In this document: in pieces, positions 7,367-16,161 of the stretch
How positions within the stretch are numbered: position 1 is the first letter of the stretch
How the letters are laid out: the number at the start of each line of letters is the position of its first letter
DNA from: Streptomyces sp. HUAS 15-9
Lineage (GTDB): Bacteria; Actinomycetota; Actinomycetes; Streptomycetales; Streptomycetaceae
DNA: 64,000 nt
Direction: 5' to 3'
Assembly: GCF_025642155.1 (NCBI RefSeq)
Contig: NZ_CP106798.1
Coordinates: forward strand, 8,866,001 to 8,930,000
Notes under the pieces: model-generated
The model's input: the letters and a program-made list of their open reading frames with translations, nothing else
What the model was told of the DNA's origin: nothing
Database searches by the model: none
Program-made: the position numbers and the translations under genes

Positions 7367-8299
7367 TCACTGGGCCATTGGCGCCTGTTCGGGCCGTTCG
7401 GTGCTGCGGACGTGCTGGGTAAGAAAGAGAGCCGCGCGCTCCAGTGCCTCGTCGGCCTCGTCGAGAACGCCTGCGAAGGACTGGAACACGTGGGGCACGT
7501 CGGCGGTGATGTCGAGGATCACGCTCACGCCGGCAGCGCGGGCGCGGGCGGCCATGCGGGTCGAGTCGTCCAGGAGGACCTCGTTCGTGCCCGCCTGGAG
7601 GAGCATCGGCGGGAAGCTGGCCGGGTCGGCGGACAGGGCCGGGCTCACCATCGCCTGGCGTGGGTCCTGGCCCGCGAGGTACAGGGGCGCGATGGTTTCC
7701 TCGAGGTACTCGCGGGTGAAGATGGGGTCGATACCCGCCTTGGTGTCCATGCTCTCGCCCGACCCAGTGGCGTCCAGGGAGGGCGAGAAGGCCACGATCG
7801 CGGCGGGCAGCGGGAGCCCCGCGTCGCGAGCGGCGAGGCAGGTGGTGACGGTCAGGGCACCGCCGGCGGAGTCCCCGGCGAACGCGATGGCCGAAGGGTC
7901 CTGCCCGCTGTCGAGGAGGGCGCGGTAGGCGCGCAGCGCGTCGTCGATCGCGGCCGGGAACGGATGCTCGGGGGCAAGCCGGTAGTCCAGCGAGTACGAC
8001 GTGAACCCGGTCCTGGCCACGAGGTGTCCCGTCATCGACAGCGAGGTCTGAGGGGAGCCGGCGACCCAGCCACCGCCGTGCAAGTACAGGATCGTCCCGG
8101 GACGTGGGTAGGTCTCCGGCGCGACATGCAGTGCGGGCCGGTCGCCGAGCATCGTCTGCGTGGTGCGAATGCCGCCCGGCACGATCATCTGGGCCATCGT
8201 CGACTTGAATCGCTCGCGGAACGCCTCGACCGACTGCGGGCCCCCGGGCGGGGGCCGCCTCAGCATCGCGTCGACCCGGACGCGCTGTTCCCTGCTCAT
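7367..8299 (-). CDS. Alpha/beta hydrolase fold esterase (HSL family)
   Basis: 310 residues. It has the oxyanion motif LYLHGGGWVAGS, the nucleophile elbow AFAGDSAGGAL with catalytic Ser, and later an Asp and a His (DVPHVFQSF) for the triad. These are marks of the hormone-sensitive-lipase-like esterases that hydrolyse short esters or lactones. The ATG at 8299 is supported by AAAGGA about 9 bases upstream. It overlaps the original stop of the upstream SnoaL-like gene (ATGA), so the two were translationally coupled. The longer upstream open frame is not used. Confidence 0.85.
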   Translation of the reverse strand: MSREQRVRVDAMLRRPPPGGPQSVEAFRERFKSTMAQMIVPGGIRTTQTMLGDRPALHVAPETYPRPGTILYLHGGGWVAGSPQTSLSMTGHLVARTGFTSYSLDYRLAPEHPFPAAIDDALRAYRALLDSGQDPSAIAFAGDSAGGALTVTTCLAARDAGLPLPAAIVAFSPSLDATGSGESMDTKAGIDPIFTREYLEETIAPLYLAGQDPRQAMVSPALSADPASFPPMLLQAGTNEVLLDDSTRMAARARAAGVSVILDITADVPHVFQSFAGVLDEADEALERAALFLTQHVRSTERPEQAPMAQ

Positions 8300-8925
8300 G
8301 CGGATCGGTCCTTTCGACCGCTGGCTGTGGTGACCGGGGGGCGGCTCTCGTGGAGCCAGGTCATGTCGTCCCGGTACTGGGCCTGGACGGCCTCGGGCCG
8401 GTCGTCGCCGAGGTGGTCGTCGCCGACCTGGTAGCCCTTGCGGTTCAGGTCCCAGGCCAAGCACCGGTAGGAGGGCCGGTAAGCGGCCAGGGCCTGCGGG
8501 TCGATGTCCAGGCGGGTGTTGGGCAGGGCCGGGGTGAGGGAGTCCTACTCGTAGATCGACGCGATCCGCATGATGCGCCACACCTCGGCAGTGCCGTACT
8601 GGGCCCGGTACTGCGAGCGGCAGGCGGAAGCAACGTCGGCCTCGATCCAGTTGACATCGATACGCCGCTCGATGACCAGCGGCAGCTCCACCAGCGCGCG
8701 GTCCTGCTCGATGCGCACGGTCGGCGGGCCCAGGCGGTGGACCGCAAGGTCGCCGCGGCCGACCATGTCTCGGGTCGCCCGGACGAAGCCGGCGCCGCTG
8801 CCGGAGAACCAGCTCATCTTTACGACCGAGTCCTCGGCGAAGCAGGCCGCCATCTCCTCGTACCAGCCGCGATCCCGGCTCTGCCGCTCACGCAGCACCA
8901 GCTGCGCGACGTCTTCTTTGCTCAT
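8296..8925 (-). pseudogene. SnoaL-like (NTF2-fold) protein with in-frame amber stop
   Basis: From ATG 8925 the frame reads MSKEDVAQLVLRERQSRD, then an NTF2-like core (FAEDSVVKMSWFSGSG, VDVNW-type strands) and stops at a TAG at codon 127 (8545-8547). The same frame continues open for 82 more codons in natural-looking sequence (DSLTPALPNTRLDIDPQAL, YRPSYRCLAWDLNRKGY, DDRPEAVQAQYRDDM). It ends at a TGA overlapping the next ATG. The complete protein would be about 209 residues. The TAG is therefore a nonsense mutation or sequence error in a once intact gene. SnoaL-like proteins are cyclases, isomerases or dehydratases acting on small molecules. Confidence 0.8.
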
Positions 8926-8970
8926 GACGGGCCTTTTTGTCCGTTGCTGACGGGTGAGGTGAACGGCATT

Positions 8971-9816
8971 TCACGGGTTGAGCCGGCCCAAGAGGTCGGG
9001 CAGCTCGCGGGCGCCGGTGAGTCCCCGTGCGGTGACAGCGGCGCAGGCGATGCCCGCCTCGCCCATGGCCTGGCCGAACACCTCCATGTCCAGCGCCTCG
9101 ACGGCGGAGAGGTGCTCGACGGTGTCGGGGGTGACCATGGTGTTCAGCAGGGTCAGGGCGGCGCTGGAGGCGCTGCCCAGTTTCAGCACCTCGACCAGTT
9201 GGGGCACGTTCAGCTTCAGCTGGGTGGCCAGGTCGACGATGTCCACGATGGCGGCCTGGTTCAGCATCAGCAGCGCGTTGTTGAACAGCTTCGTCGTCTG
9301 TCCGGCCCCTGCGGCGCCCAGGTGGACGACGTGGCGGGAGAAGGAGGTGAAGACCTTCTCACACCGCTCGGCCACCGGCTGCGGTCCGCCGACCATGGTG
9401 GTCAGCCGGTGCTCTTCAGCGGCCAGCCGACCGCCGCTGACCGGGGCGTCCAGGACCTCGATGCCGGCCGTGGCGCACACCTCGGTGAGCCGCCCGGCGG
9501 CGCTGGGCAGGCCCGTACCGTGATTGACGACGACCGACCCCGGCCGCAGCCCTTCCAGCAGATGCTCGGTCAGCCGCAGAACGTCGTCGTCCGTGCCGAC
9601 GCACAGGGCGACGATGTCGCTCGCGGCGGCCAGGTCCTTGATGCCGTTGTGGCGGACGTGCGGCACACCGCTCAGCCCGTCCAGGGAAACGGGCCGCCGG
9701 GCCCAGGCGTGCAGGGGGAACCCGGCTTCGGCGACGGCCCTCGCCATGGGCAGGCCCTGGTCGCCCAGTCCGATCCAGCCCACTGCGGGGGCGGCAGATG
9801 TTCCTGTCGCTGTCAT
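8971..9816 (-). CDS. NAD(P)-binding dehydrogenase, HIBADH/imine-reductase type
   Basis: 281 residues. Domains in order: Rossmann GWIGLGDQGLPMARAVAEAG at the N-terminus, DAPVSGGRLAAEEHRLTTMV near residue 140, and the helical C-terminal domain starting GAGQTTKLFNNALLMLNQ. The catalytic Lys of beta-hydroxyacid dehydrogenases is present in GQTTKLFNN. These enzymes oxidise or reduce beta-hydroxyacids or imines with NAD(P)H. It is the first gene of the minus-strand operon, divergent from the regulator at 9920 across 103 bp. The start at 9816 is chosen because the regulatory spacer fits. Confidence 0.85.
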   Translation of the reverse strand: MTATGTSAAPAVGWIGLGDQGLPMARAVAEAGFPLHAWARRPVSLDGLSGVPHVRHNGIKDLAAASDIVALCVGTDDDVLRLTEHLLEGLRPGSVVVNHGTGLPSAAGRLTEVCATAGIEVLDAPVSGGRLAAEEHRLTTMVGGPQPVAERCEKVFTSFSRHVVHLGAAGAGQTTKLFNNALLMLNQAAIVDIVDLATQLKLNVPQLVEVLKLGSASSAALTLLNTMVTPDTVEHLSAVEALDMEVFGQAMGEAGIACAAVTARGLTGARELPDLLGRLNP

Positions 9817-9919
9817 GCCTCCACGGTGGGCACAGAACACAGGAACAGGCAGTAGACCCGTCTTCATAGGACTGCCGGTACCAGGCACGCCTTGTGGCAC
9901 GCAAGCGAGACTGTCCGGT
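9817..9919. promoter_or_regulatory. Divergent promoter region of operon and regulator
   Basis: 103 bp separate the dehydrogenase and the MmyB-type regulator, which are transcribed away from each other. Short inverted pieces occur (TGCCGGTACCAGGCA-like symmetry around 9870-9884). The arrangement is typical for XRE/MmyB regulators controlling a neighbouring oxidoreductase operon. The operator itself is inferred, not shown. Confidence 0.4.
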
Positions 9920-10750
9920 ATGGCAACGACAGAACTCGGCGCAGCCCTGCGACGGTGGCGTGACCAGGTCTCACCCGAGACTGCGGGCCTTCCCGCAGGC
10001 GGCCGCCGGCGCGCCGCGGGGCTGCGGCGCGAAGAGCTGGCCCAGCTGGCGGGCATATCCGTCGACTACGTCACCCGTCTCGAACAGGGCCGGGCCACCA
10101 ACCCCTCCGCGCAGGTCGTCGAAGCCCTCGCCCGGGCCCTGCGGCTCACCAGTGGCCGGCGCGCCCATCTCTTCCAGCTCGCCGGTCTCGTTCCCCCGGG
10201 CCCGGAGACGATCCCGGCGTACATCACGCCCAACGTCCAGCGGATGCTGGACCGGCTCACCGGCACACCCGTCGTGGTCTTCGACGCCACATGGACCCAG
10301 CTGCTCGCCAACCCCCTGTACACGGCGCTGATGGGGGAATGGCACGGCAACGACCTCAACGCCGTGTGGCGCAACTTCCTCGGCACCGGCACCCGCGTAC
10401 GTCACACCCCCGAATCCCGGGGCGCGCTACGTGCCGCGCAGGTCGCCGACCTGCGCAGAACAACAGGCCGCTACCCGGCCGATCAGCGACTGCAACACCT
10501 CATATCCCAACTGCGCGCCAAAAGCGTCGAGTTCGATGACCTATGGGAATCCGGTGCCGTCGGCCAGCACCAGTCCGCCCGCAAGACCATCGACCACCCC
10601 CACGTCGGCGCTCTCACGCTGGACTGCGACGTACTCGTCGTCGCCGGCAACGACCTGCGCATCATGATCTACACAGCCGAGCCCGGCAGCCAGGACGCCG
10701 AACGCCTCGCGCTCCTCGCCGTCATAGGGACCCAGGTCTTCACCGGATAG
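9920..10750 (+). CDS. XRE-family regulator with MmyB-like ligand domain
   Basis: 276 residues. An N-terminal helix-turn-helix spans about residues 10-75 (LRREELAQLAGISVDYVTRL, EQGRATNPSAQVVEALARAL). A MmyB-type ligand-binding PAS-like domain follows (NVQRMLDRLTGTPVVVFDAT, MGEWHGNDLNAVWRNFLGT) and ends with LTLDCDVLVVAGNDLRI. Proteins of this type in Streptomyces are local regulators, usually next to and controlling short oxidoreductase genes. Its divergent placement from the operon at 6265-9816 suggests it controls that operon and itself. Confidence 0.85.
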   Translation: MATTELGAALRRWRDQVSPETAGLPAGGRRRAAGLRREELAQLAGISVDYVTRLEQGRATNPSAQVVEALARALRLTSGRRAHLFQLAGLVPPGPETIPAYITPNVQRMLDRLTGTPVVVFDATWTQLLANPLYTALMGEWHGNDLNAVWRNFLGTGTRVRHTPESRGALRAAQVADLRRTTGRYPADQRLQHLISQLRAKSVEFDDLWESGAVGQHQSARKTIDHPHVGALTLDCDVLVVAGNDLRIMIYTAEPGSQDAERLALLAVIGTQVFTG

Positions 10751-10766
10751 CCGACAATTCGTCGGC
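10750..10766 (+). terminator. Hairpin after the regulator stop
   Basis: GCCGAC and GTCGGC form a 6-bp stem with a 5-base AATTC loop directly at the stop codon. There is no T-run, so it is a weak terminator candidate. Confidence 0.35.
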
Positions 10767-10908
10767 CATTACTCATGCTTCCGGCCTTCGTCACGCTCGC
10801 ACCGAGTCCCCTCGGCGCCCGTTGCTCCCACGTGCATCCTTCCCAGGTTCGGTGCATGGGAGATCGCCGCCTCGGCTCTGCGTTCCGCGTAATTCAGCGG
10901 CCTACAAG

Positions 10909-11003
10909 TAGGGCTTGGTCATCTTCACTCCTGAGTGGCGTGTCTGTTGCCTCGTGGGTGGCGTTGTCGTGGTGTGACACCTGAGGAGATGACCGAGGCC
11001 CAG
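10909..11003 (+). mobile_element. IS701-family end remnant
   Basis: About 95 bp identical, apart from its last bases, to the transposase-start end of the complete IS701 element at 58116-59557. It begins with the terminal repeat TAGGGCTTGGTCATCTT and runs through the leader (in ORF form, codons for MACLLPRGWRCRGVTPEEM). The rest of the element is gone. It is joined directly to foreign coding-like sequence. A solo end like this can serve as a recombination partner for the intact copy. Confidence 0.8.
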
Positions 11004-11234
11004 GTGTGCACTGCGAACTGGCGGCCGGTGGAGATCCGCGACGCCGTCGCCCGCGGGCTGCCGCTGACCTGGCTTGACTATCGGCCTGCCTCCGACGGCA
11101 TGGCGCAAGCTGTGTGGCGTCTTCGCCAAGCAGCGCGGCACGAGTTCGACGGCAATCCTCTCGACCTGGACCAACTCGCCGCCGTGCAGACCCCGGACAT
11201 CGCCGAGCGACTCCGCCACGATCCTCAAGACTGA
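11004..11234 (+). pseudogene. C-terminal fragment of an unknown protein
   Basis: The frame continues from the IS701 remnant into about 75 residues of natural-looking sequence (ANWRPVEIRDAVARGLPLTW, GMAQAVWRLRQAARHEF, LDLDQLAAVQTPDIAERL). It ends at a TGA at 11232-11234. It has no start of its own, and its upstream part was evidently replaced by the IS. Family not recognised; it appears helical. Confidence 0.4.
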
Positions 11235-11496
11235 CACGCTGGGCTCGGCCCCCGATAACGTCCTCTCCACGCCGTTGAGTCCACCAAGGCCCGCTGACGG
11301 GTCGCATGAACGCGCCCGCACCTGGCTGCCGTCGTTCAGTAGGAGTCGGCTTCGAACGCCGTCAACTCATCGAGCGACCAAGTACAACGTCCGCCCGTGC
11401 CACTTCAACAGATCCGCACCTCTTGACAACGACTCGAGCCGTTGTGCCCCGCTTTGCTGTCTCGGTTGGCTACAAGAAATCGATGATGCTTGGTGG

Positions 11497-12096
11497 TTAG
11501 TCACGTTTCAGGTGACGCAGAAGCCGTGCCCGTTCGGCTGTGGCAGGGGCAGCCGGCTTGGGAGCTGGCTCCTGATCGGGGCGAGGTTGAGGCTTCCCTG
11601 GCGTCTCACCGGCACTGATGCGCAGTGCCTCTTCGATCCTCTCACTGGTGCGGAGAACCTCGGACGCCGCCTGTTCCCGGGGCCAGATGGTGATGAGATA
11701 GTCCTCGACCGGTTCTTGGCTGACACCGTCCGGGTTGACTGAACGGCCCCGAGCGTGGACACGCATCCGGTACCAGTCTGGCCCGCGGGGATTGAGCACC
11801 GGGAGATTATCGGGTGTGATCTCGTAGCCGGAGTGAATGCGCAGATCTCCAAGGACGGACTGCACGCTGATCTCGACGATCTCGTCCCAGGAGGCTGTAT
11901 CCACAGACGGTGCGGCGTCGAGGACTTCGGCGCGCACGCGGACGTTTCCGGTGTTGATGCCGGTGAGGATCCATGCTCCATACTCCATGGGAGCGGCGAG
12001 ACCGTTCGACCAGCGCGCTGTTTCCACTGGCTCCTCGGCATCGTCCGAGACGGCGAACATTCCGTCGTTGACGAACATGACAGACGATGTGGTCAC
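11497..12096 (-). CDS. Hypothetical protein
   Basis: About 199 residues from a GTG at 12096; an in-frame ATG at 12162 would add 22. The translation is natural-looking (MFVNDGMFAVSDDAEEPVET, WILTGINTGNVRVRAEVLD, SGYEITPDNLPVLNPRGPDW) with a Pro/Ala-rich C-terminal tail. No signal peptide or known domain was recognised. It looks like a conserved streptomycete protein of beta-rich fold. It stands alone between an IS remnant and an AlbA-domain gene. Confidence 0.6.
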   Translation of the reverse strand: MTTSSVMFVNDGMFAVSDDAEEPVETARWSNGLAAPMEYGAWILTGINTGNVRVRAEVLDAAPSVDTASWDEIVEISVQSVLGDLRIHSGYEITPDNLPVLNPRGPDWYRMRVHARGRSVNPDGVSQEPVEDYLITIWPREQAASEVLRTSERIEEALRISAGETPGKPQPRPDQEPAPKPAAPATAERARLLRHLKRD

Positions 12097-12356
12097 ATAG
12101 GCGAGGCTACCGGGAGGATGAGAAGAGATGCAGGCGCTGCGGAGAACCCGCAGCACCCGCATCCTGAGGTGGTCAGTTGCCGATCAGGACCCGGAAGGGG
12201 TCTCCGTCAAGCATCCGTTCGGCCTTGCCTGTTCGGCCGCGAGGACGACCTCGACCGGGACGCGGTGAAACGCCTGGTCGCGACTCTGGTACCGACGGGA
12301 TACGTACGTTGCCAAAACCCGCAGAGCTGCCCGGCGTTCGGAACTAGGCTGCCCGG

Positions 12357-13304
12357 ATGGCACGAACGTGGACCCGGCTGCACGACTTCCTCGGCCACCC
12401 GCCGGGACCGGTGACGTACGACATGGTCGCCGAGGCCGTACAGCGCAAGCTCGGCGAGAGCGACGACCTGGACTGGAAGGAGGCCCTGCCAGCCGCCTCA
12501 CCGGTTCCGGGCCAGTGGAACGAGTTCGCCAAGGACGTCGCCGCCATGGCCAACACCCGTGGCGGTCTGCTCGTCTACGGCGTCAGCGATGACATCACAA
12601 TGGCCGGCATCGACCTGGCCAAGGTCAACGACAAGCAGCTGGGCCAGTGGCTGCGCGTCCATCTGCAACCCACGGTGAGCGGGGTGAGCTACCTCCCGCT
12701 CCCGGCAACCGACGGCAGCGGCAAGGACGTCCTCGTCGTCGATGTCCCGGCCAGCGAGATGGCACCGCACTTCCTCTACGGATGGCAGCAGAAGGACAAG
12801 GACAAGACCACCTTCAACGCACCCTTCCGGCACCGCGACGACACCGACTACATGCCCGAGCACCAGATCGCGCTCGCCTACCGCGACCGCTTCGCCCGCC
12901 AGGCCGCCGCCGAAGCCGCCCTGGAACAGCACCTCCGGCACACCACCGATCTCGTCCTCGGCGAATCGGAAGCCCCGGCCGCGTGGCTGGTCATCGCCGC
13001 ACGACCTACGCGCCCCATCCCACGTATGGTCCCCGCGCTCTCACGGCCGGAGGCGCAGCACGTTGTGTCCAGCGGTGCGAAACGGGCGGATGCCCTACTC
13101 GCCAGCGCCATTCCGATGCCACGCCTGCTGGGCCCGCAGCTCTTCCCGTATCTCCTCGGCAACAATCCGCGCAAGGGCCTGCGGCGCTGGGTGGACACCA
13201 ACATGCTCGTTCCGGCCCGCGCCACACGCCAGCGCGGCGTGCTGGTGGAGCTGCATCACGACGGCACCGTCGTCACCGCCGTCGACCTCTCCCACCGAAC
13301 GTGA
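12357..13304 (+). CDS. Schlafen/AlbA_2-domain ATP-binding protein
   Basis: 315 residues. The N-terminal domain carries LDWKEALP around residue 40 and FAKDVAAMANTRGGLLVYGV near residue 60, the hallmark of AlbA_2 (Schlafen-like) putative DNA- or ATP-binding domains. The middle and C-terminal parts are less conserved (HFLYGWQQKDKDKTTFNAPF, RRWVDTNMLVPARATR). Such proteins are found as regulators and in phage-defence contexts. The start follows a gap with no operon partner. The C-terminus is short for the family, so a small truncation is possible. Confidence 0.75.
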   Translation: MARTWTRLHDFLGHPPGPVTYDMVAEAVQRKLGESDDLDWKEALPAASPVPGQWNEFAKDVAAMANTRGGLLVYGVSDDITMAGIDLAKVNDKQLGQWLRVHLQPTVSGVSYLPLPATDGSGKDVLVVDVPASEMAPHFLYGWQQKDKDKTTFNAPFRHRDDTDYMPEHQIALAYRDRFARQAAAEAALEQHLRHTTDLVLGESEAPAAWLVIAARPTRPIPRMVPALSRPEAQHVVSSGAKRADALLASAIPMPRLLGPQLFPYLLGNNPRKGLRRWVDTNMLVPARATRQRGVLVELHHDGTVVTAVDLSHRT

Positions 13305-13353
13305 CCCTGCCGCACGTCGTAGGGCGTAACGGCTGCCCTACTTTCGGCATGGA

Positions 13354-13938
13354 TCAAGAGGTGGAAGACCGGGCCTTGAACGAGTGCAGGTCGGCTACAG
13401 CGAGGGTTTGCTCAGCGTCATGCGCCTCGAAGGTGCCCATGTGCTGGAAGCCGAGACGGGTGGCGAGCTTGAGGGAACGCTCGTTGGCCGTCTGGGTCAC
13501 CACCAGGACCGGCTGGTCGGGCAGCTCGGCGGCGGCGGCCTGCAACACAGCTGTGGCGGCCTCGAACGCCAGCCCCACACCCCAACTACCGCGCCGGAGC
13601 AGGTAGGTCAGCTCCAGCCCCCCGCCTTCCTTGGTGACGTGTCCGGGAAGGTCGGCGGAGCGGCGGTCGAGTACGAGTGTGCCGATGAACCGGTCGGTTT
13701 TCTTGTCGGCGATGACGTAGGTACCGGGCTTGCCTGCAATAGCGGTGATGCCGTTCGCGTCGAAGTACTGTTCGACGACGCTACGGGGCCGTGGGCCGCC
13801 GAGGTGGGCACGGACCTGTGGATCGGTCTGGAGCTCGATGAGGCCGTCGATGTCGGCGTCGTGCGCTTTTCGCAGCCGGAGACGATCAGTGGTGATCTCA
13901 CTGGCAGACAGTGTGGGTAATGCGTTCATGAGATCCAT
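13354..13938 (-). CDS. GNAT N-acetyltransferase (RimJ/RimL type)
   Basis: 194 residues. It begins SEITTDRLRLRKAHDADIDG and has the acetyl-CoA-binding region ELTYLLRRGSWGVGLAFEAA, followed by VVTQTANERSLKLATRLGF. These are typical of RimJ/RimL-like acetyltransferases, which acetylate protein N-termini or small amines with acetyl-CoA. The substrate cannot be told from sequence. It runs opposite to the flanking genes and is probably monocistronic. Confidence 0.85.
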   Translation of the reverse strand: MDLMNALPTLSASEITTDRLRLRKAHDADIDGLIELQTDPQVRAHLGGPRPRSVVEQYFDANGITAIAGKPGTYVIADKKTDRFIGTLVLDRRSADLPGHVTKEGGGLELTYLLRRGSWGVGLAFEAATAVLQAAAAELPDQPVLVVTQTANERSLKLATRLGFQHMGTFEAHDAEQTLAVADLHSFKARSSTS

Positions 13939-14190
13939 TGTCCCGGCTCATTGGATCGAGCCACCAGTCCGGATGCGGTGGCCAGCTCACCCTCGGGGAT
14001 ACGTGGTCGGGGCACTGCTGGTACCCGGGCGGTCAGGTCCAGGTCGAGACGGCTGTTCATGTCCAGTTCGAACCAGCCGTAGATCTCCTTATCTGGACAC
14101 CTTCGAGTGACGCTTGAACCGGTGCCGTGGCGGTGGAGGTTCAGGTCTCGTTGGGCCATCCGAATGCAGGCTTGGGGAGGCCAGTGTGCG

Positions 14191-14736
14191 GTGGTCAAGG
14201 AACGCGACGGCGGTGTCGTACGCCGGGTGCGGTTGGTCGACGGTGACGGTGAACCGGTCGCAGCGGCCTCCCGGTTCCTGGATCACCTGGTCGACCGGGG
14301 GTTCTCGCCGCACACGATCTGTGCGTACGCGTACGACCTGCGGCGCCTATTCACCTTCCTCGCTGCTGAGGGCATGGACTGGCGCCAGTTCCGGGGCCCG
14401 GATGCCCTCCGGCTGCTGGCGTTCCTGAGGCGGGCGCCGTCACACCGGCCCGCCCAGCGGCTCGGCCTGACGGTCGTGGTCGGCGGTCCGGAGGCGCCGG
14501 GCAGCCTGCTCTCGCCGGCGACCGTGAACCGGATCCTGGCTGCCGTCTCCAGCTTCTACGACTGGGCGGTGGTCGCCGAGGAGTACGACGGCGATTCCCC
14601 GATGCAAAAGCGCCTCGACCCGGCACTCGCCCGGGTGCCGGACCGGCATCAGCCGTTCATGGGCCGCGCGAGCCGTCAGCAGCCGACACGCCGCACGGTG
14701 ACGGTCAAGCAGCCGCGGCGACTGCCGCGCCCGCTC
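14191..14736 (+). pseudogene. Tyrosine recombinase, N-terminal (core-binding) fragment
   Basis: GTG start at 14191 with GGGGAGG 10 bases upstream. The fragment carries a SAM-like core-binding domain: AASRFLDHLVDRGFSPHTIC, YDLRRLFTFLAAEGMDW and NRILAAVSSFYDWAVV. It ends at TRRTVTVKQPRRLPRPL, just where the catalytic domain should begin. The Arg-His-Arg-Tyr residues are all missing. The remaining open frame to 14856 is unrelated. It is a broken site-specific integrase, a sign of a former integrated element. Confidence 0.75.
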
Positions 14737-15399
14737 AACTCCCGTGCCAACCCCGGCGCTGAGGCAGACCCACACCGCCAACCCGCCGATTTCAGCGCCG
14801 ATATGCATACATCCATTGAGGAATCCAGCACTGGAGCGCCTGACTTCCTGAAGTAGGCCGTGATGGCCTCCTCGTGCAGTGGTGCGCTCTTGGAGCGAAA
14901 GCCGGCCTGCTGCACCAGCGCACCGTGCGGCCGGGTCATCGAAGAATGAGTGCTGGCGAAGCCGTGTACACCCATTGCCGTGGCCACATCCTGAATGCGC
15001 CTAATACTGCACTGGGCGCTGTTGCAGCGGCAGCTGGCGGCGTAGCCGAGGACGGCTTCGGGGCAGGAGCGCAGACGGGAGGCAGCCCGCTATGGATCCA
15101 GGGGACGGCAGCGCGACGAGTGGGGGCGCCCCCGGCCTCCAAGTCCTTACAAGAATCTGACAGGCCCGGGAAACACACCTGCCAGGCGCGCCTCCCAAGC
15201 GACTCTGGTTTCGCGCGGCGTAGGGAAGCTGCCGCCGCGGAAAGGGCCCCGGAGCCTACTCCGGGGCGCGCCGCCGCCTTCATGCTGGCGCCAGCCGAAT
15301 GTCACGGGTGACAGTGCAGTTGTATCGCCACGCGCGCGGTTATCAGGACAGGGCATCCTCACAGCTACTTGCCCCCGGTGGGCGAACGGCTCGTACCCG
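14737..15399. other. No gene recognised
   Basis: About 660 bp between the integrase fragment and the LuxR remnant. Open frames on both strands lack recognisable motifs. A perfect 9-bp hairpin (GCCCCGGAG / CTCCGGGGC with a 4-base loop) occurs near 15247-15268 and could be a terminator. Otherwise nothing is seen. Confidence 0.45.
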
Positions 15400-15960
15400 G
15401 GGCCTGGGTGAGTTCCAGGCCACGCAGTCCGGTCTCCTCCGCCGCCTGCCAGGACGCGATGGAGATCTGGTCCAACATGACCAGTCGAAGCAGCGCCATG
15501 GCGTTGGGCGGCCCCGCTGTCCTTCTCCGGTCGACCACGCGGTGAAGGTGCGAACGGACGTCACCGAGAGTGTCGACGAAATAGGCGGAGACGCCGAGCC
15601 GCATCACCTTCCAGGGATCGGCAGGCCGAGCGAAGGCGCCCGCTATGCGCTGGGCCACCCCGGCACCGCGCCGCGCGACGTCTACCCAGGAGTCGCAGTG
15701 CACCAGGATCAACGGGTCCAGGTGGTCGGCAAACCTGTCGATGGCCTACGCGTCGCAGCGCCGGATCGGCGGCGAACATGCTCGTCGGGAGGAGCGCGTT
15801 GGCCAGGCTGGACACCGTCTCCGGGGCTGCGTCGGCGGGCAGCGCGTCGATCACCGCGCCGACCAAGCGGTGCGCCGCCCGGACGTCACCCGGTGCAGCG
15901 CGGTGACGTGAGTCACGCACAGCCGGGGACCGGCCGTCGCGATGCTGGGCGTACTCGTCC
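15400..15960 (-). pseudogene. LuxR/LAL-type regulator fragment
   Basis: Minus-strand pieces read ANALLPTSMFAADPALRR, then in another frame AIDRFADHLDPLILVHCD, KVMRLGVSAYFVDTLGDVR and LLRLVMLDQISIASWQAAEE. This is the middle, TPR-like region of large ATP-binding LuxR (LAL) regulators in actinomycetes. A frameshift near 15740 and the loss of both the ATPase domain and the C-terminal HTH make it a remnant. Assignment is from family resemblance. Confidence 0.6.
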
Positions 15961-16161
15961 CGCCCCCGCATGCCCGGCGGCACCGGCCCTGATCCGTGGG
16001 CGGCGCCCTGAGGAGAGATGGGTTGTATGGTGAGTAAGTCGGATGTAAAGAACTTCTAGGGTGTCAGGGGAAGAGGCGGTGCGTACGGCTCGTGCACCGG
16101 CCGACGAGGCCGTCGGCGCTCCGCGTTGTACCGGGACCCGTCCTCGTGAGGCACGGGGCCG

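Noticed and set aside
8350..9855. 501-codon plus-strand open frame
   Set aside because: It is antisense to the SnoaL-like and dehydrogenase genes. Its low-complexity Gly/Gln/Asp-rich translation has no family, and the minus strand has full Rossmann motifs.
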